Assembly (NCBI GenBank): GCA_036346225.1
Contig: JARFIW010000139.1
Location: 6,696,001 to 6,760,000 of the forward strand
DNA: 64,000 bases
Source: Platerodrilus igneus
Lineage: Eukaryota > Arthropoda > Insecta > Coleoptera > Lycidae
Direction of reading: 5' to 3'
Shown: positions 1 to 9,165 of the stretch, piece after piece
Layout of the letters: every line of letters begins with the position of its first letter
Position numbering within the stretch: the first letter of the stretch is position 1
Position numbers and translations under genes: made by a program
Notes under the pieces: generated by a model
Seen by the model: only the letters and a program-made list of their open reading frames with translations
The model's database searches: none
What the model was told of the DNA's origin: nothing

Positions 1-577
1 TCCTAATGAACGTTTTAATATAATTCTTCAAGCTTTATTTCATGGTATTTTAACCAACCTTGGATTTTCACAGGCTTTTATGCTTATTATATATTACTAA
101 TGGTTCAATTAACTCCAATTAAAATAATAATGAATGGCATTGACTTCTACCCTTTAATTTTTAGCGAATACCAATTAAATATTAATTATTATTTGTACAC
201 TTTGTTTAATACCCGTTACTTAAAAATTGAATTAATTAATATAAATTTCGCACGTAATTTCTCGCTAGTTTTAGTACTTGGAACAATTAAATTACATACA
301 AGTTGAGCATTTTAATTCTGCTTCTTTTTATAGAAAGCGTCTAGTGAATAATTTAAATCCCTTATTTTTAATGAAAGGAATAAATTTTTATGCTCCACGG
401 TTTTAATAACGCGTATTATCTAATAAAATTCTATACAAACCCTACATTCTAATTGAATGATTTAAATCTTCACAGTAGGCCTTTAATTACGTGTACTTTT
501 CCCAAAGCTTCCTTATACACGGTGATTAAAATTATTTGATGTCGTTAATTAATTTTCTACCCTTGTCTACATTTGAG

Positions 578-580
<3 letters not shown>
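1..580 (+). repeat. Dispersed repeat ending at a (TA)n tract
   Basis: Most of this stretch is matched, inverted, by 31760-32030. Shared blocks are the segment around 100-265 and the 50 bp just before the TA tract (about 525-580). The second copy lacks roughly 290-515. Both copies abut a (TA)n tract at the same side. No coding potential is recognised; the short ORF at 100-306 is also part of the repeated sequence in the other copy, without a matching reading frame. Left edge is outside the window. Confidence 0.6.
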
Positions 581-630
<50 letters not shown>

Positions 631-631
631 T
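581..631. repeat. (TA)n microsatellite
   Basis: About 25 TA units with one interruption near 612. It separates the repeat at 1-580 from a second repeat at 640-1420. Confidence 0.95.
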
Positions 632-639
632 TGCTGTGT

Positions 640-1420
640 TAATTTTTCGGGTTGGAGTGTCGCTAAAGCAGTGCTGTGACACGGTACAGCAAATTGTAAA
701 TTTGAAACTATTAACTTATCTTCCTTTCTAATTTTTGTTTGCCTGACAAGCTTAACGGAAGTTATGCTATCAAATTTACAAAATAAAATCAAACACTGCA
801 ATCTTAAAAAGCGTCTATACATTCAAAAACAATTTTCTTTTATACAAAAATATAGAACAGTTTACAGCATAATTTTCAAAAATAAAATTATTCCTAACAA
901 ATACATATCTACTTAATTATTAAAATCTTCCTTACTTAATCTTTGTTAAAATTTACAGAAATTACATCTCTTCTCTTGTTAATTTACCTGTCTTTTATTA
1001 CCACGAAGGAAGAGTATAATTGGCCAATGATGCTCTACAGATAATTTATTAATGTTCAAAATGTTTCGAACTCTAACCTCAAAACTATCTGATAAATATC
1101 CTTACAAAAAAATATATGACTAAGACTCATTCTACCTTAAATTCAAATGACAAAATACTCAAATATCAGTTACAAACAAAGAAATCTAAATTTATACTTG
1201 CGATGGAAAAATAGCGTTTATCATGATCTCATCTCCAACGTAAATTAGTGATATTAAATACCTTCTGGTTCCATTTTTAAATTGACGTTAAAAACCTAAT
1301 TTGTCAGTTATGTTCATATACTTTCAGATCTCCATTTAGAATCTTAATTTTCAAAGTACATTTTTAATTTTTAATGAATTAGTTTTAAAGTAGCTTCTGC
1401 ATTGATGAATCTTCAATTTT
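640..1420 (+). repeat. Dispersed repeat, copy alpha
   Basis: Aligns by eye, with many substitutions and small gaps, to 53650-54420 in the same orientation. Landmarks are the GTGTCGCTAAAGCAGTGCTGTGAC / GTGTCACTAAAATGCTGTCAC segment near 657 and 53677, the shared block AAAATCAAACAC, and a shared run around 1040-1170. On the minus strand the other copy carries a splice-donor-like GTAAGT at 53732-53737, mutated here. No coding sequence recognised. Confidence 0.55.
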
Positions 1421-1599
1421 CATGATATTGTACAAAATAATCATTTTTCATCAAATAACTGCATTCGATGATCTCATATTTGAAACTGCTCAACGTATAA
1501 ATTTCATTGCAACTCTGCATGTTATTTTCACTATACAATCAGCGTATCATATTACTGGGATTAGGACCGAATCTTACGCGAAGTGAGACGTGAATGATT

Positions 1600-1723
1600 C
1601 GTTCTAATCAAGGTCCGCTTATATTATACAGGATAGTGACATTAAATATTTGGAACCTTTTGTTTATTTCTATTTGGGTGTTTTTTTATGGAATTTGGGT
1701 TTTCATGACCTTTCGTGATCTCT
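1600..1723 (-). repeat. Inverted copy of the 3690-3850 repeat
   Basis: The reverse complement of this stretch matches the sequence to the right of the ribozyme array. CACGAAAGGTCAT and AACCCAAATTCCATA correspond to CACGAGAGGTCAT and AACCCAAATTCTACA at 3697-3725, and a CCTGTATAATATAAGCGG block corresponds to CTCTGTACAATACAAGCG. The ribozyme array and its TA tracts therefore lie inside a larger inverted arrangement. Confidence 0.55.
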
Positions 1724-1752
1724 TTATATATATATATATACATATATATATA
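1724..1752. repeat. (TA)n microsatellite, left border of ribozyme array
   Basis: About 14 TA units with a single C at 1741. The minus-oriented ribozyme monomers start immediately after it. Confidence 0.9.
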
Positions 1753-1837
1753 AGAGAAAAGTAGGTTTAATGAGTCTTAAATTAAACAAAGTAAAAAGGA
1801 ATTATTGGCAAGTGACTCAAATTCAGCCACGAGGGCA

Positions 1838-1882
1838 TCCTGTCGACGCGTTTCGCCCTAATTGGGGCTCATCAGGACAGGA
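1838..1882 (-). ncRNA. Type I hammerhead ribozyme motif, array copy 1
   Basis: Read on the minus strand: stem I TCCTGTC, core CTGATGA, stem-loop II GCCC-CAATTA-GGGC, core GAAA, minimal stem III CGCG, cleavage triplet GTC, and stem I partner GACAGGA, fully complementary to the first strand. All conserved core nucleotides are present. The one-to-two base-pair stem III is the hallmark of PLE and retrozyme hammerheads, which are thought to work best as dimers. Confidence 0.9.
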
Positions 1883-2133
1883 GTAGCAAAGTTGTAAAAT
1901 TTAACACAGACACCTTATGGGAAGTACAGCATCACCTAGCTCACAATTTGTGTCTTTGTGTCATTTCACCTGACATCGCAAGTTTTAACAACAGTCGACA
2001 CGGAGGAGATCCGGCTCAACTGCCTTTTTCCATAGGCAAAAGTTATATTTAAGAAAAGTAGGTTTAATGAGTCTTAAATTAAACAAAGTAAAAGGAATTA
2101 TTGGCAAGTGACTCAAATTCAGCCACGAGGGCA

Positions 2134-2178
2134 TCCTGTCGACGCGTTTCGCCCTAATTGGGGCTCATCAGGACAGGA
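2134..2178 (-). ncRNA. Type I hammerhead ribozyme motif, array copy 2
   Basis: Identical in sequence and strand to the 1838-1882 motif, one monomer (about 297 bp) away. Core and both stem I strands are intact. Confidence 0.9.
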
Positions 2179-2431
2179 GTAGCAAAGTTGTAAAATTTAA
2201 CACAGACACCTTATGGGAAGTACAGCATCACCTAGCTCACAATTTGTGTCTTTGTGTCATTTCACCTGACATCGCAAGTTTTAACAACAGTCGACACGGA
2301 GGGGTTCCGGCTCAACTGCCTTTTCCATAGGCAAAAGTTATATTTAAGAGAAAAGTAGGTTTAATGAGTCTTAAATTAAACAAAGTAAAAAGGAATTATT
2401 GGCAAGTGACTCAAATTCAGCCACGAGGGCA

Positions 2432-2469
2432 TCCTGTCGACGCGTTTCGCCCTAATTGGGGCTCATCAG
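2432..2469 (-). ncRNA. Truncated hammerhead motif at the inversion junction
   Basis: On the minus strand the CTGATGA core, stem II, GAAA, GTC and the 3' strand of stem I are present. The 5' strand of stem I is missing because the array flips orientation immediately upstream of the CTGATGA core. It should not cleave efficiently without an outside stem I strand. Confidence 0.8.
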
Positions 2470-2599
2470 TGATCTCCTCCGTGTCGACTGTTGTTAAAAC
2501 TTGCGATGTCAGGTGAAATGACACAAAGACACAAATTGTGAGCTAGGTGATGCTGTACTTCCCATAAGGTGTCTGTGTTAAATTTTACAACTTTGCTAC

Positions 2600-2644
2600 T
2601 CCTGTCCTGATGAGCCCCAATTAGGGCGAAACGCGTCGACAGGA
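2600..2644 (+). ncRNA. Type I hammerhead ribozyme motif, array copy 4
   Basis: Stem I TCCTGTC (2600-2606), CTGATGA (2607-2613), stem-loop II (2614-2627), GAAA (2628-2631), CGCGTC (2632-2637), stem I partner GACAGGA (2638-2644). Predicted cleavage between 2637 and 2638. Confidence 0.92.
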
Positions 2645-2895
2645 TGCCCTCGTGGCTGAATTTGAGTCACTTGCCAATAATTCCTTTTTACTTTGTTTAA
2701 TTTAAGACTCATTAAACCTACTTTCTCTTAAATATAACTTTGGCTATGGAAAAGGCAGTTGAGCCGGATCTCCACCGTGTCGACTGTTGTTAAAACTTGC
2801 GATGTCAGGTGAAATGACACAAAGACACAAATTGTGAGCTAGGTGATGCTGTACTTCCCATAAGGTGTCTGTGTTAAATTTTACAACTTTGCTAC

Positions 2896-2940
2896 TCCTG
2901 TCCTGATGAGCCCCAATTAGGGCGAAACGCGTCGACAGGA
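2896..2940 (+). ncRNA. Type I hammerhead ribozyme motif, array copy 5
   Basis: Same sequence as 2600-2644, 296 bp downstream. Predicted cleavage after 2933. Confidence 0.92.
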
Positions 2941-3194
2941 TGCCCTCGTGGCTGAATTTGAGTCACTTGCCAATAATTCCTTTTTACTTTGTTTAATTTA
3001 AGACTCATTAAACCTACTTTTCTCTTAAATATAACTTTTGGCTATGGAAAAAGGCAGTTGAGCCGGATCTCCACCGTGTCGACTGTTGTTAAAACTTGCG
3101 ATGTCAGGTGAAATGACACAAAGACACAAATTGTGAGCTAGTTGATGCTGTACTTCCCATAAGGTGTCTGTGTTAAATTTTACCACTTTGCTAC

Positions 3195-3239
3195 TCCTGT
3201 CCTGATGAGCCCCAATTAGGGCGAAACGCGTCGACAGGA
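3195..3239 (+). ncRNA. Type I hammerhead ribozyme motif, array copy 6
   Basis: Same motif, core intact, 299 bp after the preceding copy. Substitutions in the flanking monomer (for example TACCACTTTG for TACAACTTTG) do not touch the ribozyme core. Predicted cleavage after 3232. Confidence 0.92.
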
Positions 3240-3493
3240 TGCCCTCGTTGCTGATTTTGAGTCATTTGCCAATAATTCCTTTTTACTTTGTTTAATTTAA
3301 GACTCATTAAACCTACTTTTCTCTTAAATATAACTTTTGGCTATGGAAAAATGCAGTTGAGCCGGATCTCCTCCGTGTCGACTGTTGTTAAAACTTGCGA
3401 TGTCAGGTGATATGACACAAAGACACAAATTGTGAGCTAGGTGATGCTGTACTTCCCATAAGGTGTCTGTGTTAAATTTTACAACTTTGCTAC

Positions 3494-3538
3494 TCCTGTC
3501 CTGATGAGCCCCAATTAGGGCGAAACGCGTCGACAGGA
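3494..3538 (+). ncRNA. Type I hammerhead ribozyme motif, array copy 7
   Basis: Last and intact motif of the array, 299 bp after the preceding one. Predicted cleavage after 3531. The monomer is cut short by the (TA)n tract at 3580. Confidence 0.92.
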
Positions 3539-3575
3539 TGCCCTCGTGGCTGAATTTGAGTCACTTGCCAATAAT

Positions 3576-3579
<4 letters not shown>

Positions 3580-3651
<72 letters not shown>
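3580..3651. repeat. (TA)n microsatellite, right border of ribozyme array
   Basis: About 35 uninterrupted TA units. A second short TA-rich piece (3661-3680, ending TATATATTGC) follows. Confidence 0.95.
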
Positions 3652-3689
3652 CAAGCGGTGTATATATGTATCTATATATATTGCGTTGA

Positions 3690-3855
3690 TTAGGGCCCAC
3701 GAGAGGTCATTGAAACCCAAATTCTACAAATAAATCCCACTGAAATATAAAAGTATCCTGAAAAACGGAAATTTTCGTAAATTCGTGGTTGCGCTCTGTA
3801 CAATACAAGCGTGCTTTTATTAATTGATGTAAAAAAAATTCCATTGCGCGCGTAA
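3690..3855 (+). repeat. Dispersed repeat F
   Basis: Matches 63170-63335 over about 150 bp. Shared pieces include AAATTCTACAAATAAATCCC, AAATTTTCGTAAATTC and GTACTTTTATTCATT-like sequence. It also matches, inverted, 1600-1723 on the other side of the ribozyme array. At 63.15 kb the same repeat is preceded by only a short CAATATATATTG, so that locus looks like a site without the array. Minus-strand ORFs across it are not conserved between copies. Confidence 0.6.
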
Positions 3856-3879
3856 ATTTCCCAATTCTCGTCATCGGTC

Positions 3880-3948
3880 TCGGGGGCGTAATTGGTATAC
3901 GCATGGTTCCGGCAAAACCAGGATACGGGTTCAAGTCCTGTCCAAGAC
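3880..3948 (+). repeat. tRNA-like sequence (possible SINE head or tRNA pseudogene)
   Basis: Contains an A-box-like TAATTGGTATACG at 3889-3901 and a B-box-like GGTTCAAGTCC at 3928-3938, about the spacing of a tRNA. A 5-bp anticodon-like stem TGGTT/AACCA with a 7-nt loop lies between them. The base before the would-be GGC anticodon is C instead of the invariant T, and the ends do not form an acceptor stem. It is therefore not a functional tRNA gene. Confidence 0.4.
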
Positions 3949-3969
3949 TTATATTTTCCATCTTTCAAT

Positions 3970-5475
3970 TACTAGCTCGACTTGAAATGATCATTTGGGC
4001 TTTGCATAAAAGCTTTACATTTATATTATTAATTTTATACCTATGGCAATGGAATAAATGGTAGTTAGTTAAATTTTTTACAAACACCTCTATAATTTCT
4101 TAGGGTATGTGGTGCACATCTAACTCATAATCATACATTTACAGTATTATTATTGTAAAAACTTCTGGAAACTTCTCTAAGTGTTCACGTACAGGCATTG
4201 TAGAGGTTGGGAATCATACAGATTGGTTTCTCGCCAAAATAATAATTATATAACTATTGACGGTTTGAACTTTAGAAACGTAATGGTAGTAGTAAATTAA
4301 ATTATTAAAATCTGTTTTATCTTGTCAACATTCTTTTAATTCGTAATTTATATAGAAGATAGCAATATAGTCAGAAATGAAATCATATTATTCTAATTGA
4401 TAAATAAATTTCCGTTTAAAAGGTTAATTCTTCAACAGTGCATTGCTATAATACTCGAATTTTGACCTAATGAAACCTGGCAATTATCGACAATGTCTGC
4501 ATTATTAATGATTCCACTTTTTCAATGGGGACTTCCACATCTCACATAATTCTTTAACTATTTGTAGTAAAAAAGCTTGTGGGCCAGTTTTTTTTTGCTT
4601 TTTCAAGGTCCATTTGCTAACACATCACTTAAATTAATTATTAACCTATTATATATGTTACTGTTAATAATCCAATAAAATATCGGATAAATTAAGTTCT
4701 CGTAATAATGCGGAGCAACGCACGCATAAACCGTCATGCCTCTTAAGGAGACTCTAATTTACACTTTTTCTTGGAATGAATTTGAACTACAAGAACCCTT
4801 ACTTTTAAACGGAGGAGGTGCATTAAATAATTGAGAGCCGTATTCCATTTAGTTTTCACTAAAAAATTGCAAGTGTTGCTTAGTTGCACAACATGTAGCG
4901 CATATGTCTACAAATGCCCACTAATTTTACGAAAATATTTTTATAGAGTCAAGCACTAATAAATGATAAAATAGACACAGCTCATCTAAAAATTATGGAC
5001 CTTTGTGGAGGTGTTAGTAATATATGAAGCTCCCCTCAAGAACCAGCGTAGAATAGTGCTAGAGATTTCTCTGACTATCGTAGGTGGCGACTAATTGAAA
5101 CTGTTCTTACCCGAACCTCGAACACCCTTTTACAGATCCACTCATTTCTTTCTATTAAATACAGCGGGAAACCTTTACTATAGTCGGGACCACGCAAGAA
5201 GACCATCACGTGACTATTACTTGAATTTGGAATACATGTATAATGCAAACATATTCAAAAATGTACTAATTTTCCAACGAGTATAATAAACATAGTGAAT
5301 AAATAATTCGTGTTACTTTAATAATACTCATACGTAAATGCTTTGTTTAGTATTTACAGACGTTTAACTGAGTCGTATTTTGAAATTCGCGGTAATAATA
5401 ATATTGCTGCTTACCCCCTTTTCCATATCAATGAATATCGGTAAAATGGACATATTTAGAAAACAATAGAAGGGG
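3970..5475. other. AT-rich stretch without recognised features
   Basis: No ORF with a recognisable domain, no tandem repeat and no paired inverted repeat was seen. The short ORF at 5095-5286 has no recognisable similarity. Confidence 0.5.
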
Positions 5476-5479
5476 AACC

Positions 5480-5637
5480 GAACTGTATCTAGGCTGTAGG
5501 AATGTCAGGGAACTGTGTAGGCTAGCTCAGAATAGCAATCAGTGAAGGGACGCGTCCAGCCAGTTCGAAGACAGAAAACCTAATGACAAAAAATAATTAC
5601 ACTTATACCTGATGATTATTATAAACAACTACAGGTG
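5480..5637 (+). mobile_element. 3' end fragment of a non-LTR retrotransposon (target of the next insertion)
   Basis: The series GGAACTGTGTAGGCTAGCTC, then GACGCGTCC, CCAGTTCGAAGAC and AAAACCTAATGA is the same tail seen at 9555-9640 (plus strand) and, inverted, at 38757-38860 and 39465-39560. In those copies the tail ends in GATGATGAT repeats, as expected for a non-LTR 3' end. Positions 5535-5637 are duplicated at 7082-7184 around the inserted element. Confidence 0.6.
5535..5637. repeat. 103-bp direct repeat, left copy (target-site duplication)
   Basis: Equals 7082-7184 except for two A/G differences (GTCCAGCC versus GTCCAACC; AGACAG versus AGACGG). The two copies immediately enclose 5638-7081, so they fit a very long target-site duplication of the non-LTR insertion. 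Confidence 0.85.
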
Positions 5638-7081
5638 ATTGATTGATTGATTAAATTGGGAAGGGTGACTTAAAGCCACGCGCACTTAGGCCTCATGGTG
5701 GGCCCATTGTGCTGCATTCCTTGCCCTATGTTGGTCCTTCATTGCTCAACCACCCGACCTTGCAGGTGAATTTGAGGATGTCGGACCAGGGGGTGTCTCG
5801 AATTCCGGCCTTCTCGGGCCAAAGTCCCCCAGCATGGATCCTCGAAGTCGGGCGAGTACCGGACAGGTGCACAGAATGTGCTCCGCCGTCTTATCCTCCT
5901 GTTGACAGCCGCGACAGGTGGGGTTGTCTGACAGACCCATCCTGTGCAGGTGCTTCCTTAAAGTGCAATGCCCGGACAGAATACCTACTAGTAGCCGTAG
6001 TTTCTGTCTTGGCAAGCGTATGACAAATTTTTCTATTTTGGTCATGGGAGAACTTATAAACATTTTGCCTGCCGGCAGCAATGTACAAGCCCACCTATCC
6101 TTGTGACGGCGGTGGGTTATTTGTCTTATCATGGAGAACACCACCGATGGCGCAATAGCAACCGATGGCTCAGGGCCGACAAAACCCCGAGCCGCTCCCT
6201 GCCTCGCCAAAGAATCTGCCTGTTCGTTACCATGTACTCCTGAATGCCCTTTGATCCAAACCAGTTCAAGGGCGTTTGTATCAGAAGCGAGCTCGAGAAC
6301 ACGATGGCATTGGTATACCACCCCCGAGAGAAGCTTCTGCTTGTTTAAGCTCAGAAGAGCTGCTCTACTATCGCTCAAGATGCGTATAGCTTTGTTCTGG
6401 ATTCCACGTTCCAGTATGGCGTTAGCGCCATGCATGATGGCTATGACCTCCGCTTGGAAGACAGTTACCAGCCTGCCCAGCGCAACACTTTCATGAAGGT
6501 CTAGGTCATCGGAGAAAATGCCTGCCCCGGTACCTTCATTTGTTTTGGAACCATCTGTGTAGATGGAGATCGCCGTTAAGGAGGCGTCCTCAGTGTTTAG
6601 ACAAACCCCAAAGCGCTTCCTGGAAATAATTATGGGTGCGATCGAATCAACCACTCCTCCCAAGATAGGGGTGTTCTGCACCGCCTCTCTTAGTATGTTG
6701 TGGTGTCTACCACCGCCTCCCTTATCGATCCATAGACCTTTGAACCGCAGCCTCATTGCCGCTCTCAAAGCCATCTCCTCCACATGTAGGTCCAGCGGAG
6801 TGAGGCCTAAGATGGCTTCTAAGGCTGCAGGAGGTGTGGAACGCATTGCACCTGTAATGTTTAGACAGGCCACTCTTTGGATATGAGTAAGGTCTTTGAC
6901 TGTATGGGCCAGTCTGGTTCTGCGCCACCAGACTACAGCGCCATAGCAGAGCATCGGCCTTACTACCATGATGTATAGCCACAGGACAGCCTTTGGTGGA
7001 AGACCCCAAAGTTTGCCTATGGCACGTTTGCATTGCCAGAACACTTGGTTCGCTTTGCTAGTTTTCATTTGTAGGTGTTTG
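5638..7081 (-). mobile_element. 5'-truncated non-LTR (LINE) retrotransposon
   Basis: Minus-oriented, 1444 bp. The 3' end next to the left duplication is a short tandem tail, (ATTG/CAAT)n at about 5638-5655, in place of poly(A), as in several RNase-H-bearing LINE clades. The 5' end at 7081 cuts through the reverse transcriptase region. Only the RT C-terminus, RNase H and terminal zinc knuckle remain, so it is a dead-on-arrival copy. It is clearly more GC-rich than its surroundings, which suggests a fairly recent insertion. Confidence 0.85.
5746..7068 (-). CDS. Partial LINE ORF2: RT C-terminus, RNase H, zinc knuckle
   Basis: This 440-codon open frame is the C-terminal part of a LINE polyprotein that copies its RNA into DNA at the target site. 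Residues 1-110 look like the RT thumb/connection region (VVRPMLCYGAVVWW, then THIQRVACLNITGA, a typical post-RT segment). Residues 165-295 are a ribonuclease H domain with the acidic residues in TDGS (D172), FQAE (E207), LSDSR (D233) and NEQAD (D285), plus the H275 in KGHSG. Residues 385-402 form a CCHC knuckle (C385, C388, H397, C402). The ATG at 7068 is an internal methionine; the real start was lost by 5' truncation. RNase H placement points to the I/R1-like branch of LINEs, but the clade is inference. Confidence 0.88.
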   Translation of the reverse strand: MKTSKANQVFWQCKRAIGKLWGLPPKAVLWLYIMVVRPMLCYGAVVWWRRTRLAHTVKDLTHIQRVACLNITGAMRSTPPAALEAILGLTPLDLHVEEMALRAAMRLRFKGLWIDKGGGGRHHNILREAVQNTPILGGVVDSIAPIIISRKRFGVCLNTEDASLTAISIYTDGSKTNEGTGAGIFSDDLDLHESVALGRLVTVFQAEVIAIMHGANAILERGIQNKAIRILSDSRAALLSLNKQKLLSGVVYQCHRVLELASDTNALELVWIKGHSGVHGNEQADSLARQGAARGFVGPEPSVAIAPSVVFSMIRQITHRRHKDRWACTLLPAGKMFISSPMTKIEKFVIRLPRQKLRLLVGILSGHCTLRKHLHRMGLSDNPTCRGCQQEDKTAEHILCTCPVLARLRGSMLGDFGPRRPEFETPPGPTSSNSPARSGG

Positions 7082-7184
7082 GCAATCAGTGAAGGGACGC
7101 GTCCAACCAGTTCGAAGACGGAAAACCTAATGACAAAAAATAATTACACTTATACCTGATGATTATTATAAACAACTACAGGTG
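7082..7184. repeat. 103-bp direct repeat, right copy (target-site duplication)
   Basis: Second copy of 5535-5637, starting GCAATCAGTGAAGGGACGCG and ending ACAACTACAGGTG. Sequence beyond its end continues as the original target. Confidence 0.85.
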
Positions 7185-7300
7185 TTGGTTTTGCAATATT
7201 TTCCACTAATCTTGATTGTACAGAGGAATTTATTGGAAAACTATTAATTCACCAAATGTTCAAGTGTTGGTGTATCTTGCTTAACCCCCCTTCACATACC

Positions 7301-7598
7301 TTACATGTGATTTTCTAATGCACCACCCGAAGGTACTACATTGGCCAGAAAGCGAATTTTTTTTATCTGGAAAATTTGGAATTTTGCCGAACTCTTGCTA
7401 TTCCAAGCAAGGTAGTGATCTTTAACGTGCGTGATAACACTCATTCACGGAACCTCTATTTTACCTCTCATCCGAACGAGGGTGTATTTTTGTGAAAAAT
7501 GCTCGTCTAACATTTTTCAAGCGGACCGTGTCGGGATGCTAACCCGGGACCTTAGGCGTAGTAGTCACACACATACCACTACGCCACGGAGCCGTCAC
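7301..7598 (-). mobile_element. tRNA-derived SINE, copy 1
   Basis: Full-length minus-oriented member of the family best preserved at 47599-47899. On the minus strand it starts with a tRNA-like head (GGCTCCGTGGCGTAGTGG, later GGTTAGCATCCCGACACGG) and ends GAAAATCACATGTAA. It is flanked by the 12-bp duplication CCTTCACATACC (7289-7300) / CCTTTACATACC (7599-7610). The B box is damaged here (GGGTTAGCATCC), so RNA polymerase III transcription is unlikely. Confidence 0.85.
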
Positions 7599-7610
7599 CC
7601 TTTACATACC

Positions 7611-9130
7611 ACTGAATGTCGTTGAAATAGGGTATATATTTACAAAACCATAGAAGAGAAACCCAACTGTAATATAACAAAAAAGAGCAGTGGCTTGTTA
7701 CATGCCAAAAATGGCATTTTACAGTTTTAAATATGTGACTGAATTCGCGCCATTATTTTTAAAAATAACTTCTATTACAACACATTGAACAAAGAACTAA
7801 ACTGATCTGCTCAATGCAAGTGATAGTATGCGACTGATTCAGATCCTCATAGTAACTCAGACTTGTCTACTTCCTGTCACTGCCTGTCTGGCGCAAGCCC
7901 TTCACTTACTAGTCCTTGGCACAATTCTACAAAATTCAATATTGACACCCGACAAACTAGTGTTAATTATGCAATTGACTATTTAAATATATTTTCATGT
8001 CACATTTTTGTTGAAATTATAACTAGACTGTCAACTGTAAGGATATATCAAAAACACATTTGCCAAGTGTCTCTGAATAAAATTATTTTCTTACTAGGAT
8101 TCCATTGGGATCCCAATTTGATTTTTTGTAGGATTGTAAATAAACGCTTAAGAAATAATTGAGAATTTTTTAAAAATTCTTATTCATATTAGTTTTTGGA
8201 ATCTTGAAATTTTGAGTTTGTAGATGAAAAATATTAAAGTTTCAAACATACCCTTGTAATATATCACATTAAAGCTTGTAAAATTCTGACCGCAATGATG
8301 TTTGTTTCACTTGCCTAACTTTATCCTAAGTCGTTTGTACAGCGTAGAAATTTGATTTTTCCAACAAAAACCTGAAATTCGTAATTTGATATCTACTATA
8401 GCAGTACTTAAAATAAAACAAAAAGAATAAGATATGGTGCAAGGTCTGGGAAAAAATTAATTCAGATTTGGATTACTTGATATGGATTGACCCAGTCATC
8501 ACCCATTTCAAATAAATTTATACACGCATCCACTATTCTTTGAAGTAGCAATAATTAATTGACATGACCAGTTATAGACATAACACGTACTTTGTTGTAG
8601 CAACATTTAAACTACATGAAACATTATCCGTTCTTTTGTTGTGCTTTAAATCGAAAGGTTTTCTAAGATCAAAATCGTATAAACGTGGAGTGATGAAGTA
8701 AGTGCGCGGTTTCCGACACGACCGGACATCATTATTAGACAACGAGACGTCGAACAGTGACGTGTGCCTGTGTCTTTTTTGCCTTTTCTCTTGGTATGTA
8801 GGTTCCTCTATAGTATCTCTACCTTCTATCGTTCCCTACCTTATTCCTTCGTCCTGCCTATAAACAGAAGAAGAGGAAAAACGTTAAATATGGCTTCAAC
8901 GACGGCGTAACCCAACCCACGCCCAACAACACCCAGACGAAGATGAGTATGGCCCCTGCGCAAGGATGACCGCAAAATCGTGAAGTTCCACATTTTTAAG
9001 TGAGTACATTTTATCTTTTTGAGGTGCATCTTGTATCACTATAAACATATTTCGCATGTGATGCAATTTGGCAAGTTATGACCTAATGCCTTGTTGTGCA
9101 ATATTGTGTACGTAGTTAGTATGTGTTGCC
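7611..9130. other. No recognised gene
   Basis: AT-rich except for a moderately GC-richer piece at about 8690-8990. That piece shares order and short blocks (TGTGTCTTTT, TGTAGGTT, CGTTCCCTACCT, AACCCAACC) with 58620-58790, suggesting a diverged repeat. ORFs at 7863-8162 and 8841-9029 have no recognisable similarity. Confidence 0.45.
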
Positions 9131-9165
9131 AACTATCGTAGTGGCTCATAACGATTGCGCGGGAC

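Larger units (their letters stand above)
1753..2469 (-). mobile_element. Retrozyme-like tandem array, minus-oriented half (about 2.4 monomers)
   Basis: Monomers of 297 bp repeat head to tail: the GTAGGTTTAATGAG landmark recurs at 1761, 2058 and 2355. Each monomer has a type I hammerhead motif read from the minus strand (1838-1882, 2134-2178, truncated 2432-2469). Monomers are nearly identical, which suggests recent amplification or homogenisation. The array begins at a (TA)n tract and stops at 2469, where the orientation flips. There is no ORF. Tandem, ribozyme-bearing, non-coding units of this size are typical of metazoan retrozymes; assignment to that class is inference from architecture. 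Confidence 0.8.
2470..3578 (+). mobile_element. Retrozyme-like tandem array, plus-oriented half (about 3.75 monomers)
   Basis: Same monomer as the adjacent minus half, now on the plus strand. The GATCTCC landmark recurs at 2471, 2767, 3066 and 3365, giving periods of 296, 299 and 299 bp. Four complete hammerhead motifs are present. Predicted self-cleavage positions are after 2637, 2933, 3232 and 3531, so a plus-strand transcript would release monomers of 296-299 nt. The last monomer stops 40 bp after its ribozyme, at a (TA)n tract. A transcript reading through the 2469/2470 junction could form a hairpin with an approximately 700-bp stem. Confidence 0.8.

Noticed and set aside
532..822. ORFs full of Tyr-Ile repeats (532-822, 3515-3700, 27898-28104, 60233-60424)
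   Set aside because: They are translations of (TA)n microsatellites or of PLE/ribozyme sequence; no conserved protein.
1753..3578. CRISPR array interpretation of the regular repeats
   Set aside because: Monomers are contiguous 297-bp units without unique spacers, in a eukaryotic context with hammerhead motifs.
5709..7033. Plus-strand and out-of-frame ORFs across 5.7-7.1 kb
   Set aside because: Shadows of the minus-strand LINE reading frame, which has clear RNase H motifs.
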